A DNA stretch of 64,000 nucleotides from Arthrobacter sp. ERGS1:01 (GCF_001281315.1 NZ_CP012477.1:496001-560000), one strand, 5' to 3'. Shown: positions 33,290 to 42,618, counted from the stretch's first letter. Notes: a model not told the origin generated them from the sequence alone. Program-made: numbers and translations.

Positions 33290-33748
33290 CTACGCTCCCC
33301 AGATCTGCAGTTCACCCGGTTCCAGGAAGGGATCGGCGAACGCCCACCCGTCCGCGCTTTGGTGGTACGGGCGCACGGCGGAAACGCCGACGCCGGCGCT
33401 GTGCTCGGCCATGACGTGGATGGCGTCCGTGGCGTCGTCGGGCAGGTGGATGTCGCAGACGACGGCGGCGGCCCGGTTTTGCGCGCGTTGCTGGCCCAGC
33501 GCCTCAAACAGGTCGGCGATCATCTCGTCGGCGTCGAGCTCGGCTTCCGTCTCGCCCTCCACGGTGTTGGGGGAGACAGCCACGAGGCTGATCTCGCCGT
33601 CGTTGCTGACCACCAGCCCCACGGGCAGGAACGCGCCGTGGGCCTCGAGCTGGTCCCCGGCCACGCCGAGTGCGGTGCCGATCAATTTGTTCAAATCGTC
33701 CTGGACCTGCCGGTCGGCGGCGGTGTCCGGGGTGCTGTTCTCTTCCAC
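33290..33748 (-). CDS. Conserved hypothetical protein, acidic, cytosolic
   Basis: 152 residues, acidic, without signal peptide or membrane helix. I do not recognise a family. Predicted order is helix (DRQVQDDLNKLIGTAL), two beta strands (FLPVGLVVSNDGEISLVAVS), helix (LDADEMIADLFEALGQQR), strand (AAAVVCDIHL) and a C-terminal strand-rich segment. No catalytic motif stands out. It lies 25 bp after the phosphohexomutase gene on the same strand and shares its terminator with pckG, so co-transcription with the mutase is likely. Confidence 0.72.
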   Translation of the reverse strand: MEENSTPDTAADRQVQDDLNKLIGTALGVAGDQLEAHGAFLPVGLVVSNDGEISLVAVSPNTVEGETEAELDADEMIADLFEALGQQRAQNRAAAVVCDIHLPDDATDAIHVMAEHSAGVGVSAVRPYHQSADGWAFADPFLEPGELQIWGA

Positions 33749-33773
33749 GGTTTCTCCTTGTTTCGCGGCGCGG

Positions 33774-35195
33774 TTACTGGCGGACCAGGGCCAGGACGGC
33801 GTCGCGGACCTCTGCCATGGCGGCGGCGTCGACGGCCTCGGCGTTCAGGCGCAGGAACGGCTCGGTGTTGGAGGCGCGCAGGTTGAACCACCAGTTGCCG
33901 TCGTCGGCCGTGAACGTGACGCCGTCCAGTTCGTCCACCGTGACGCCGTCACGGGTGTAGGCGGCCCGGACCCTGGCCACGGCGGCGGGGACGTCGGCCA
34001 GCTGGGAATTGATCTCGCCGCTGGAGGCGTAGGGCTCGTATTCGCGGCCCAGCTCGGACAGGGCGCCGTCCTGCTCGCCCAGGGCGGCCAGCACGTGCAT
34101 GGCGGCCAACATGCCGGTGTCCGCGTTGAAGAAGTCGCGGAAGTAGTAGTGGGCGGAGTGCTCGCCACCAAAGACGGCACCCTCGGCGGCCATGGTGGCT
34201 TTGATGAAGGAGTGGCCCACCCGGGTGCGCACGGGGCGGCCGCCGTCGTGCGCAATCAATTCCGGCACCGCGCGGGAGGTGATGAGGTTGTGGATCACGG
34301 CGGGGTGTTCCTCGCCGAGCGCCTTGACGCGGGCGATCTCGCGGCGGGCCACGAGGGCCGTGACGGCGGAGGGGGAGACCGGGGCGCCGAGTTCGTCGAT
34401 GACGAAGCAGCGGTCGGCGTCGCCGTCGAACGCCAGGCCGATGTCCGCGCCATGGGCGACGACGGCGGCCTGGAGGTCGCGCAGGTTTTCCGGTTCCAGC
34501 GGGTTGGCCGGGTGGTTCGGGAACGTGCCGTCCAGCTCGAAGTACAGCGGCACGATTTCGAACGGCAGTCCCGGTAGCAGGGTGTCGCCCAGGACCGCGG
34601 GGGTGGTCATGCCGGCCATGCCGTTGCCGGCGTCGACCACGATCTTCAGCGGCCGTGAGCCGGACAGGTCAACGAGCTTGCGCAGGTATTCGGCGTAGTC
34701 CTTGAGCACGTCAATCTCCGTGATGGTGCCCGCAGTACCGGCCGGGATGCCGTTGGAAAGGTAGCCCTGGGCGAGGTCGCGGATGTCCATGAGCCCGGTC
34801 TCGGAGGAGACGGGGACGGCGCCGGCCTTGGCCATCTTCATGCCGTTGTACTGGGCGGGGTTGTGGCTGGCGGTGAAGACCACGCCGGCCGCGTCGAGCG
34901 CGCCGCAGGCAAAGTACAGTTCATCCGTGGAGATCAGGCCCAGCAATTTGACGTTGGCGCCGCGCCCGGACGCTCCGGCGGCGAACGCCTGGGAGAAGTC
35001 GGGGGAGGAGGGGCGCATGTCGCCGCCCACCAGCACCGTTTGGCCGGCCAGGCCCAGCACGTCCACGAACGCAGCGCCCACGGCCTCGACGGATTCCGCC
35101 GTGATGGTTTCGCCCACGATGCCGCGCACGTCATAGGCCTTGAAGGAGCTGGAGAGGTCAACAGGTACATTCTCTGCGGTAGTCACGGCATCCAT
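33774..35195 (-). CDS. manB: Phosphomannomutase/phosphoglucomutase
   Basis: 473 residues from ATG 35195. The four alpha-D-phosphohexomutase domains are visible: N-terminal FKAYDVRGIVGETI, active-site Ser110 in VFTASHNPAQYNG, metal loop LAFDGDADRCFV, sugar loop FGGEHSAHYYF, and the phosphate-binding end NLRASNTEPFLRLNAEA. It interconverts hexose-1- and hexose-6-phosphates for nucleotide-sugar and envelope synthesis. Longer N-terminal extensions are unlikely because the conserved region starts about 18 residues after this ATG. Confidence 0.92.
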   Translation of the reverse strand: MDAVTTAENVPVDLSSSFKAYDVRGIVGETITAESVEAVGAAFVDVLGLAGQTVLVGGDMRPSSPDFSQAFAAGASGRGANVKLLGLISTDELYFACGALDAAGVVFTASHNPAQYNGMKMAKAGAVPVSSETGLMDIRDLAQGYLSNGIPAGTAGTITEIDVLKDYAEYLRKLVDLSGSRPLKIVVDAGNGMAGMTTPAVLGDTLLPGLPFEIVPLYFELDGTFPNHPANPLEPENLRDLQAAVVAHGADIGLAFDGDADRCFVIDELGAPVSPSAVTALVARREIARVKALGEEHPAVIHNLITSRAVPELIAHDGGRPVRTRVGHSFIKATMAAEGAVFGGEHSAHYYFRDFFNADTGMLAAMHVLAALGEQDGALSELGREYEPYASSGEINSQLADVPAAVARVRAAYTRDGVTVDELDGVTFTADDGNWWFNLRASNTEPFLRLNAEAVDAAAMAEVRDAVLALVRQ

Positions 35196-35281
35196 GCTAC
35201 CGGGGCGCCGCAGGGGAGAGCTTATCCACAGATTTGGAATTCGGCGGTTTCTTGTCGGTGGCCGCTGGGATACTGGGGGAC

Positions 35282-37450
35282 ATGACATTCAGCCAGGCCC
35301 CCGACCTCACACCCACCGTTTCACCCCAGGCCAACCCCGCCACGCGGGAGCAGGCGCAGCAGGTGCTACGCAAGCTCGTTGGCCATCCCGAGGCGGAGTT
35401 CCACGACGGCCAGTTTGAGGCCATCGAAGCATTGGTCGACGACGGCCGGCGGGCCCTGGTGGTCCAACGCACCGGCTGGGGAAAGTCCGCCGTGTACTTT
35501 GTCTCCTCCCTGCTGTTGCGGGCCCGCGGAGCCGGCCCCACGCTGATCGTGTCGCCGCTGCTGGCGTTGATGCGCGACCAGGTGGCCGCCGCCGAACGCG
35601 CAGGCGTGCGGGCCATGGCCATCAACTCCGCCAACGCCACCGAGTGGGACCTGGTCTCCGCGGCCCTGGCGGCCGACGAGGTGGACGTGTTGCTCGTGTC
35701 CCCGGAGCGGCTGACCAACCCGTCCTTCCGGGAAAACCAGCTGCCCACGCTGATCAGGCGCACCGGCCTGTTGGTGATTGACGAGGCCCACTGCATCTCC
35801 GACTGGGGCCACGACTTCCGGCCCGACTACCGCCGGATCGCGGACCTCATCGCCCATCTGCCGGCGTCGGTCCCCGTCCTTGCGACGACAGCCACGGCCA
35901 ACTCCCGCGTGGTTTCCGACATCGAGGAACAGCTCGGTACCGGGGTGTTCACGATTCGGGGTCCGCTGGCCCGCAAGTCCCTGCGCCTGGGCGTGCTGCG
36001 CCTGCCCGACTCCCGGGACCGGCTGGGCTGGCTGCTGACGCACCTGGCCGAGCTTCCCGGCTCCGGCATCATCTACACGCTCACGGTGTCGGCCGCCGAG
36101 GACACCGCACGCCTGCTGGCGGAGGCCGGGCACGTGGTGCGCGCGTACACCGGCCGCACCGACCCCATGGACCGGGAGGCCATGGAGGAGGCGTTGAAGA
36201 ACAACCAGGTCAAGGCCCTGGTCGCCACGAGCGCCCTCGGCATGGGCTTCGACAAACCCGACCTCGGCTTCGTCATCCACCTCGGCGCGCCGTCGTCGCC
36301 GGTTGCCTACTACCAGCAGGTGGGCCGTGCCGGCCGTGGCAGCGCCAACGCCGACGTCCTGCTGCTGCCCGGCAGCGAGGACATGGAAATTTGGAAATAC
36401 TTTGCCACCGCCTCCATGCCCGCCCAGGACAAGGCAATGGCCGTGCTGGAGACGCTGGGTGAGTCGGCAAAGCCCATGTCCACGCCGGCGCTGGAGGCCC
36501 GGGTGGACCTGCGGCGCACCCCGCTGGAACTGCTGCTGAAGGTGCTCGCCGTGGACGGCGCGGTCCGGCGCGTCTCCGGCGGCTGGGAGTCCACCGGCCA
36601 GCCCTGGGTGTACGACGCCGAACGCTACAGGCGCATTGCCCAGGCCCGGGTCGATGAACAAAATTCCATGGTGATCTACGAACAAACCACCGGCTGCCGC
36701 ATGGAATACCTGGCCGCCGCGCTCGACGACGACACCGCTGCCCCGTGCGGGCGCTGCGATTCATGCGCCGGGCGCTGGTTCTCCACCGATATCGGCTCGG
36801 GCGCCGTGGAAGCGGCCAGCGAGTCCCTCAGCCATGCCGGGCTGCCCATCGATCCGCGCACGCTGTGGCCCACCGGCATGGACCGGCTGGGCGTGCCGGC
36901 CAAGGGCAAGCTCAAGGCGGAGGAACAAGTGGCGCCGGGCCGGGTGCTGGCCAGGCTGACGGACCTTGGCTGGGGGAACGCGCTGCGGGCCATGTTTGCC
37001 GCCGGCGCCCCCGACGCCCCCGTCGACCCGGCCATGGCGCAGGCCGTGGTCGCCGTGCTGCGCGACTGGGGCCAGGCCCGGTGGGCAGGACAGGGGCGGC
37101 CCGTGGCCGTCGTGTCGATGCCGTCCCGGAACAAACCGGAACTGGTGCGCTCGCTGGCGCAGGCCATGTGCGAGATCGGTCGGCTGCCGTACCTGGGCGA
37201 AATGTCGCTTCAGTTTGGCGGGCCCACGGGCGAGCGCGGTGGCAACAGCGCGTACCGGCTCGCCGGCGTCTGGGACAGGCTTGCCGTCGGTCCCGAGCTG
37301 GCCGACGCCATTGGCGCGTACGGCGGCGGACCCGTGCTGTTGGTGGACGACCTCGTGGACAGCCGCTGGACCCTCACTGTCGCCGGCCGCGCACTGCGCC
37401 AGGCCGGTGTCGGACAGGTCCTGCCGTTGGTCCTCGCCCAGGCCGGCTAA
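35282..37450 (+). CDS. RecQ-like DEAH helicase fused to a phosphoribosyltransferase-like domain
   Basis: 722 residues from ATG 35282 behind GGGGGA. Helicase motifs in order: Q-region HDGQFEAIEALV, motif I RTGWGKSAVYF, motif II VIDEAHCISDWGHDFRPDYR, motif III LATTATAN, motif V ALVATSALGMGFDKPDL, motif VI QQVGRAGRG. A RecQ-type zinc region (CRMEYLAAAL, CGRCDSCAGRWF) follows. No HRDC domain is present. The last ~110 residues resemble a type I PRTase/ComF fold, with VLLVDDLVDSRWTLTVAG at the PRPP-loop position but DSRW in place of the usual TTG. Such fusions occur in other actinobacteria. A link to DNA repair or nucleotide sensing is inferred. Confidence 0.88.
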   Translation: MTFSQAPDLTPTVSPQANPATREQAQQVLRKLVGHPEAEFHDGQFEAIEALVDDGRRALVVQRTGWGKSAVYFVSSLLLRARGAGPTLIVSPLLALMRDQVAAAERAGVRAMAINSANATEWDLVSAALAADEVDVLLVSPERLTNPSFRENQLPTLIRRTGLLVIDEAHCISDWGHDFRPDYRRIADLIAHLPASVPVLATTATANSRVVSDIEEQLGTGVFTIRGPLARKSLRLGVLRLPDSRDRLGWLLTHLAELPGSGIIYTLTVSAAEDTARLLAEAGHVVRAYTGRTDPMDREAMEEALKNNQVKALVATSALGMGFDKPDLGFVIHLGAPSSPVAYYQQVGRAGRGSANADVLLLPGSEDMEIWKYFATASMPAQDKAMAVLETLGESAKPMSTPALEARVDLRRTPLELLLKVLAVDGAVRRVSGGWESTGQPWVYDAERYRRIAQARVDEQNSMVIYEQTTGCRMEYLAAALDDDTAAPCGRCDSCAGRWFSTDIGSGAVEAASESLSHAGLPIDPRTLWPTGMDRLGVPAKGKLKAEEQVAPGRVLARLTDLGWGNALRAMFAAGAPDAPVDPAMAQAVVAVLRDWGQARWAGQGRPVAVVSMPSRNKPELVRSLAQAMCEIGRLPYLGEMSLQFGGPTGERGGNSAYRLAGVWDRLAVGPELADAIGAYGGGPVLLVDDLVDSRWTLTVAGRALRQAGVGQVLPLVLAQAG

Positions 37451-37518
37451 CCCGGGCCACGGCGTTCCCGGAAGCGGAAAGCGCAAGGCACGTTCCGCCG
37501 TCGTCCCCTAGAAACGCG

Positions 37519-37769
37519 GTATCACTTTTGGCGGCATAAGTGCCGACGCCGTATCACTTTTGGTTCGAAATACACCAACGACGTATCACTTTTGGTGCGA
37601 AATACTCCAACGACGTATCACCTCTGGTGGGAAAAACACCAACGCCGTATCACCAAAGGTGATACGGCGTTGGTCGAAAACTCACCAAACGTGATACCGC
37701 GTCGGTCGAAAACTCACCAAAAGTGATACGGCGTCGGCCGAAAGCGCGCCAAAGGTGATACGGCGTTGG
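37519..37769. repeat. Inverted array of 32-bp repeats (4 forward, central dyad, 3 reverse)
   Basis: Four 32-bp units begin GTATCAC at 37519, 37551, 37583 and 37615. The centre GTATCACC-AAA-GGTGATAC (37647-37665) is a perfect dyad. Three inverted 32-bp units ending GTGATAC close at 37697, 37729 and 37761, followed by the start of a fourth (GGCGTTGG). Units differ at several positions, so the array is old or diverging, but spacing is exactly 32. It fills the gap between convergent helicase and SDR genes and can form many alternative hairpins. Confidence 0.92.
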
Positions 37770-37772
37770 GGC

Positions 37773-38531
37773 CTATTGGTTGGCGGGGCGCAGGCGGAGG
37801 GCCTGCATGCCGCCGTCGACGGCGATCGAGGTGCCCGTGGTGGAGCCGGACAACGGGCTGGCCAGGTACGCGACGGCGCCGGCGACCTCGTCGGGGTGCA
37901 CCAGGCGTCCGTGCGGTTGGCGGGCGTTCAGGGCGGCACGCTCGGCGGCGGGATCGTCGGCGGAGTCCAGCAGGCGCCCCACCCAGGGGGTGTCGGCCGT
38001 GCCCGGGTTGACGGCGTTCACGCGAATGCCCTCACGCAGGTGGTCCGCGGCCATGGCCTGGGTCAGCGACAACACGGCGCCCTTGGTAGCGGAGTACAGG
38101 GCGCGCTCCGGCAGTCCGGCGGTCGCCGCGATGGAACAGGTGTTCACGATCGCGGCGGCGGCGGAGCGGCGCAGGTGCGGCAGGGCTGCCCGGGACACCC
38201 GGACCATGCCGACCACGTTGATGTCCCACACGCGGTGCCATTCGGCGTCGTCGTTGGCTTCGATGGTGCCCTGGGCGCCAATGCCGGCGTTGTTCACCAC
38301 AATGTCCACGCCGCCAAACGCGGCAACCGTGCCCTCGATCGCGGCCTTGACGGACGCGTCATCGGAGACGTCGCAGGCAAAGCCGCGCTGGCCGGCGGGC
38401 AGATCGGCCGGGTTCAAATCAAGCACGGCCACCTGCGCGCCCATGGCTTGCAATTTGCTGGCAATCGCAGCACCCAGGCCGGACGCGCCGCCGGTGACCA
38501 CCGCGGTTAGGGTGGAAAGTTCCTGGTTCAC
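37773..38531 (-). CDS. Short-chain dehydrogenase, probable 2-keto-3-deoxy-L-fuconate dehydrogenase
   Basis: 252 residues from GTG 38531 (GGAGG 7 nt upstream). Classical SDR: cofactor motif VVTGGASGLGAAIASKL, acidic residue in VLDLNP favouring NAD, NNAGIGAQG, catalytic Ser in VNTCSIAATAGLPERALYSATKGAV with Tyr-x-x-x-Lys, and NPGTADTPWV. It ends with the family DGGMQALRLRPANQ. It is co-transcribed with the fumarylacetoacetase-like hydrolase and lies across a shared operator from the fuconate dehydratase. It would oxidise 2-keto-3-deoxy-L-fuconate to the 2,4-diketo acid. Confidence 0.83.
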   Translation of the reverse strand: MNQELSTLTAVVTGGASGLGAAIASKLQAMGAQVAVLDLNPADLPAGQRGFACDVSDDASVKAAIEGTVAAFGGVDIVVNNAGIGAQGTIEANDDAEWHRVWDINVVGMVRVSRAALPHLRRSAAAAIVNTCSIAATAGLPERALYSATKGAVLSLTQAMAADHLREGIRVNAVNPGTADTPWVGRLLDSADDPAAERAALNARQPHGRLVHPDEVAGAVAYLASPLSGSTTGTSIAVDGGMQALRLRPANQ

Positions 38532-38532
38532 G

Positions 38533-39426
38533 TTATGCCTCCTGGGCGGTAGTACCGGTGGTGCCGGCGCGGAAGAATTCCTGGCGCTGGCGGCCCAGGC
38601 CGGCAATTTCAACTTCCACGACATCGCCGTCCTGGAGGTACGGGAAACGCCCGGACAGGGCAACACCCTCGGGCGTGCCGGTCAGGATCACATCTCCGGG
38701 TTCCAGCACCATGTACTGGGAGAGGTGGTGGATCACGGTGGGGACGTCAAAGATCAAATCCGCCGTGTTGGAGTCCTGGCGCGGTTCGCCATTGACCCAG
38801 CTGCGCAGCCGCAGGTCATTGGCATCGACCTCGGACGCAGGCACCAGCCACGGCCCCAACGGCGTGGACTTGGGCAGCGATTTGCCCTTGGTCCACTGGC
38901 CCGCGGCACCCGGAAGCTGGTATTCCCGCTCGGAGAGGTCGTTGGCAATGACGTAACCGGCCACGGCGTCAGCCGCCTCCGCCACGCTGGACAGGTAGCT
39001 GACCTCGCGGCCAATCACCACGCCCAGCTCCACCTCCCAGTCGTACTTGGCCGCCAGCGGCGGGATCGGCGAGGCGTCAAAGGGCCCGGCCACGGTGTTG
39101 TTCGGCTTCAGGAACACCACGGGAATGGTGGGCGGCAGCGCGCCGGACTCGGCCGCGTGCGCCGCATAGTTCATGCCGATGCAAACAACGCTGTTGGGCC
39201 GGTCCAGGGGCGAGCCGATCCGCAGCGTGTTGGCGCCTTCCAGCTCGGGCAGTCCGCCGCGGGCGACGGCGTCGCGCAGTTTGGCGATCCCGTCGGCTGC
39301 CAGGAACCCGCCATCAACGGCGCTCGTGACGGGGCGGGCGTCATAGGTGCGTTCGACGCCGGCGGCGTCCGGGGCGATGACGACGGGGATTTCCTGCCCC
39401 GGCTCGCCAAGACGTGCAATCTTCAT
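38533..39426 (-). CDS. Fumarylacetoacetase-family hydrolase, probable 2,4-diketo-3-deoxy-L-fuconate hydrolase
   Basis: 297 residues from ATG 39426, which has AAAGGA 9 nt upstream; ATG 39435 abuts that site. The protein starts MKIARLGEPGQEIPVV and contains the FAH core: CIGMNYAAHAAESG, PVVFLKPNNTVAGP, DWEVELGVVIGRE with metal-binding Glu residues, GYVIANDLSEREYQ, KSLPKSTPLGPWLV and ILTGTPEGVAL. In the non-phosphorylating L-fucose pathway this enzyme cleaves the diketo acid to pyruvate and L-lactate. It leads a two-gene operon with the SDR and is divergent from the rest of the fucose cluster. Confidence 0.85.
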   Translation of the reverse strand: MKIARLGEPGQEIPVVIAPDAAGVERTYDARPVTSAVDGGFLAADGIAKLRDAVARGGLPELEGANTLRIGSPLDRPNSVVCIGMNYAAHAAESGALPPTIPVVFLKPNNTVAGPFDASPIPPLAAKYDWEVELGVVIGREVSYLSSVAEAADAVAGYVIANDLSEREYQLPGAAGQWTKGKSLPKSTPLGPWLVPASEVDANDLRLRSWVNGEPRQDSNTADLIFDVPTVIHHLSQYMVLEPGDVILTGTPEGVALSGRFPYLQDGDVVEVEIAGLGRQRQEFFRAGTTGTTAQEA

Positions 39427-39566
39427 GGGGTTCATTCCTTTAGCTGCCGGCCCACGGGGAGACGGCCTTGTTTCCGGATGTTCTGGACCAGTTTCAGGCC
39501 CTTAACGTCTGAGCTTTTAAGCCACTTTACCCACATGGTTCGGGTTTTTTCGCACTTATGACAATA

Positions 39567-39596
39567 TTGACATGTAAAACATCGGATGTTTAGCTT
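39567..39596 (+). promoter_or_regulatory. Promoter of the fucose catabolic operon
   Basis: TTGACA (39567-39572) and TAGCTT (39591-39596) are 18 bp apart. The palindromic operator fills the spacer, so a bound regulator would exclude RNA polymerase. Confidence 0.6.
39577..39591. promoter_or_regulatory. Operator AAACATC-G-GATGTTT (fucose regulon)
   Basis: Perfect 15-bp palindrome in the divergent promoter between the FAH/SDR and dehydratase operons. An identical copy is at 44482-44496 and a half site at 49151-49157 by the FadR-type regulator gene. Confidence 0.8.
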
Positions 39597-39641
39597 GATT
39601 CAAGTGTTTCTCAGTTCACTACAACTTTTAGGGGCCATCTC

Positions 39642-40985
39642 GTGAGTACAGTCATCGCCGTGGAGACCAGCGACGTTCGTTTTCCCACGTCGCGGGATTT
39701 GGATGGCTCGGACGCCATGAACCCGGATCCCGATTACTCCGCAGCGTACTTGCGTGTGGTGACGGACAGCTCCGACGGCCACGAGGGCCACGGCTTCGTC
39801 TTTACCATCGGCCGCGGCAATGACGTGGAAACGGCCGCCATTACGGCGCTGACCCCCTACCTTCTGGGTCGCGACGTGGAGGAACTGCTCGCCGACATGG
39901 GCGCCACCTGGAAACTGTTGGCCCACGATTCACAGCTGCGCTGGCTGGGCCCGGAAAAGGGCGTCATGCACATGGCCATCGGCGCCGTCATCAACGCCCT
40001 CTGGGACCTGAAGGCCAAGCGTGCCGGCCTGCCGCTGTGGCAGTTGCTGGCCGCCATGACCCCCGAGGAACTTGTGGACCTGGTGGACTTCCGCTACCTC
40101 AGCGACGCACTGACCCGCGAGGAGGCGTTGGAGATCCTGCGTGCCGCCGAGCCCGGCCGGGCGGAGCGCACGGCAACCCTGCTGGCCGGCGGCTACCCCG
40201 GCTACACCACCACCCCGGGCTGGCTGGGCTACTCGGACGAGAAGCTGACCCGCCTGGCCCGCGAGGCGGTCGCCGCCGGTTTCAAGCAAATCAAGCTCAA
40301 GGTGGGCGCCGACCTGGCCGACGACGTCCGCCGCCTCCGCGCGGCCCGCGCCGCCGTTGGGCCGGACATCAAGATTGCCGTCGACGCCAACCAGCGTTGG
40401 GACGTGGCCGAGGCCATCGAGTGGATGAAGCACCTGGCGCCCTTCGACATCGCCTGGATCGAGGAACCCACCAGCCCCGACGACATCCTCGGGCACGCGG
40501 CCATTGCCCGCGGCGTTGCCCCGATCCCGGTGGCCACCGGCGAGCACGTGCAAAACCGCGTGGTCTTCAAGCAGATGCTCCAGGCCAATGCCCTGCAGGT
40601 CCTCCAGATCGATGCCGCCCGCGTGGCCGGCGTGAACGAAAACGTGGCGATCCTGCTGTTGGCCGCCAAGTTCGGCGTCCGGGTGTGCCCGCACGCCGGC
40701 GGCGTGGGCCTGTGCGAAGCCGTCCAGCACCTGTCCATGTTTGATTTCGTGGCTGTCTCCGGAAGCCTTGAGGGCCGCATGATCGAATTCGTGGACCACC
40801 TGCACGAACACTTCGTCACCCCGATCGACGTCCACGACGGCTGCTACTTCCCGCCCGTGACCCCGGGCGCCGGCAGCGAAATGCATGCGGCCTCGATTTC
40901 CGAGTTCACGTTCCCGGGCGGTAAATTCTGGCTCGAAGACGCCCAAGCACAGGCACTCAGCGGTGCAGTAAAGGAACTGGTGTAA
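39642..40985 (+). CDS. fucD: L-fuconate dehydratase (enolase superfamily)
   Basis: 447 residues, GTG start. Hallmarks of the FucD group of the mandelate-racemase branch: [26 protein letters not shown] at the N-terminus, the KxK motif (Lys218, Lys220) in FKQIKLKVG, metal ligands in [16 protein letters not shown] and [10 protein letters not shown], and the His region [17 protein letters not shown]. It dehydrates L-fuconate to 2-keto-3-deoxy-L-fuconate. Length and the [16 protein letters not shown] block are specific enough to separate it from other acid-sugar dehydratases. It is the first gene of the catabolic operon. Confidence 0.93.
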   Translation: MSTVIAVETSDVRFPTSRDLDGSDAMNPDPDYSAAYLRVVTDSSDGHEGHGFVFTIGRGNDVETAAITALTPYLLGRDVEELLADMGATWKLLAHDSQLRWLGPEKGVMHMAIGAVINALWDLKAKRAGLPLWQLLAAMTPEELVDLVDFRYLSDALTREEALEILRAAEPGRAERTATLLAGGYPGYTTTPGWLGYSDEKLTRLAREAVAAGFKQIKLKVGADLADDVRRLRAARAAVGPDIKIAVDANQRWDVAEAIEWMKHLAPFDIAWIEEPTSPDDILGHAAIARGVAPIPVATGEHVQNRVVFKQMLQANALQVLQIDAARVAGVNENVAILLLAAKFGVRVCPHAGGVGLCEAVQHLSMFDFVAVSGSLEGRMIEFVDHLHEHFVTPIDVHDGCYFPPVTPGAGSEMHAASISEFTFPGGKFWLEDAQAQALSGAVKELV

Positions 40986-40990
40986 TTTCC

Positions 40991-42307
40991 ATGTCGACCC
41001 AGGTACACATCGACCACGCGCCGTGGTTCACGGAAGCCCGCTTTGGCATGTTCGTGCACTGGGGGCTGTACTCGCTGGCCGCCCGGCACGAATGGGTCAT
41101 GTACCGCGAACAGATCTCGGTGGAGAACTACAAGAAGTACTTCGAACACTTCGACCCGGACCTTTACGATCCGCGTGAATGGGCGGCCGCCGCCAAGGCC
41201 GCCGGCATGAAGTACGTGGTGCTGACCACCAAGCACCACGACGGCTTCTGCCTGTGGGACTCGGCGTTGACGGACTACAAGTCCAGCAACACGCCTTATG
41301 GGAAAGATCTGCTGACGCCGTATGTGGAGGCGCTGCGGGAGGCGGGCCTGAAGGTGGGCTTCTACCATTCCGTGATCGACTGGCACCACCCGGACTTCCC
41401 CATCGACGCCAATCACGCCGATCGCAACAACCCCGACGCGGTTGAGATCAACAAAACCCGCGACATTGCCAAGTACCGGGCCTACCTGCACGGCCAGGTG
41501 CGCGAGCTGCTCAGCAATTACGGGCAGATCGACTACCTGTTCTTCGACTTTTCCTACCCGAATGCCGGCGGCACGGCCCCGGCCGGGGACAAGTTCCCGG
41601 GCAAGGGCCGCACCGACTGGGGCTCCGAAGAGCTCATGGGCATGATCCGGGAACTTCAACCCGGCATCGTGGTCAACGACCGCCTGGACATTCCCGGGGA
41701 CTTTGTCACCCCGGAGCAGTACCAGCCGGCCGGCGCCATGATGAGCGGGGACAAGCTGGTGCCCTGGGAGGCCTGCCAGACGCTCAACGGCAGCTGGGGC
41801 TATGACCGGGACAACCTCGATTACAAGTCGGCGGACCTGCTCATTCGCATGCTGATCGACGGCGTCGCCAAGGGCGGGAACCTGCTGCTCAACGTTGGTC
41901 CCACGGCCCGCGGCGAGATTGACGCCCGGGCCAAGGATGCGCTGGCCGGCATGGGCGAGTGGCTGCGCGTCCACGGGCGGTCCATCTACGGTGCGGAGGC
42001 CGCGGCCGCGGTGCCGCCGTCGGACGCAAGGTACACGCGCCGCGGCAACCGGCTCTACGTGCACCTGTTTGCGTGGCCCTTCGAGTATGTGCACCTGCCC
42101 GCCCTGGCCGGCAAGGTCGCCTACGCGCAGCTGCTCAACGACGCCTCCGAGGTGGCGCTGCTGGTGTTGGATCCGGACCAGGAGGCCGGGCACATGACGC
42201 CCGCGGGCCAGGCTGCCGGCACCCTCACGATCAAATTGCCGGTGCAGCGGCCCAACGTCGCCGTGCCCGTGATCGAGCTGTTCCTCAACGATGAAAGTGA
42301 CATCTGA
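40991..42307 (+). CDS. Alpha-L-fucosidase, GH29
   Basis: 438 residues without signal peptide, therefore cytoplasmic. The GH29 catalytic barrel shows WFTEARFGMFVHWGLYSLAARHEWVMY, YVVLTTKHHDGFCLWDS, FYHSVIDWHHPDFP and the nucleophile Asp186 in YLFFDFSYPN. WEACQTLNGSWGYD and GGNLLLNVGPTARGEI complete the family pattern. It would release L-fucose from imported fucosylated oligosaccharides. It lies 5 bp after the dehydratase gene and shares a stop/start overlap with the mutarotase gene. Confidence 0.94.
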   Translation: MSTQVHIDHAPWFTEARFGMFVHWGLYSLAARHEWVMYREQISVENYKKYFEHFDPDLYDPREWAAAAKAAGMKYVVLTTKHHDGFCLWDSALTDYKSSNTPYGKDLLTPYVEALREAGLKVGFYHSVIDWHHPDFPIDANHADRNNPDAVEINKTRDIAKYRAYLHGQVRELLSNYGQIDYLFFDFSYPNAGGTAPAGDKFPGKGRTDWGSEELMGMIRELQPGIVVNDRLDIPGDFVTPEQYQPAGAMMSGDKLVPWEACQTLNGSWGYDRDNLDYKSADLLIRMLIDGVAKGGNLLLNVGPTARGEIDARAKDALAGMGEWLRVHGRSIYGAEAAAAVPPSDARYTRRGNRLYVHLFAWPFEYVHLPALAGKVAYAQLLNDASEVALLVLDPDQEAGHMTPAGQAAGTLTIKLPVQRPNVAVPVIELFLNDESDI

Positions 42308-42618
42308 TGCAGAAGATCGCCCTGCACACCCGGCTCAAGGCCGGCAAGGAAACCGAATACGACGCCGTCCACTCAGCCATCAGCGACGAGCTGGACGCCG
42401 CGCTGCGTGCCGCCGGCGTGGATAGCTGGAACATTTGGCGCAGCGGCCGGGAGCTGTTCCACGTCGTGGAGGTGGCCGACTACCAAGCCATGCGCAAGGA
42501 ACTGGCGCTCAACCCCGTCAACATCGCCTGGCAGGCCGTCATGGCGGAACTGCTGGAGGTCGAGGACGACTACTCCGGTGCCGACACGGGCCTGGCGAAG
42601 GTGTGGGAACTGCCATGA
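42307..42618 (+). CDS. L-rhamnose/L-fucose mutarotase (RhaM/DUF718 family)
   Basis: 103 residues, the normal size for the family. It starts QKIALHTRLKAGKETEYDAVHSAISDEL and carries the conserved WNIWRSGRELFHVVEV and MAELLEV segments, with a His near the start as the likely catalytic residue. Mutarotases of this dimeric ferredoxin-like fold interconvert alpha and beta anomers of 6-deoxyhexoses, here supplying the anomer used by the next dehydrogenase. It overlaps the fucosidase stop by one base and the next gene by four. Confidence 0.88.
   Translation: MQKIALHTRLKAGKETEYDAVHSAISDELDAALRAAGVDSWNIWRSGRELFHVVEVADYQAMRKELALNPVNIAWQAVMAELLEVEDDYSGADTGLAKVWELP

Noticed and set aside
37519..37769. 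CRISPR array, because of regular ~32-bp units
   Set aside because: There are no constant repeats with unique spacers: the whole unit is repeated, orientation flips at the centre, and no cas genes are present.
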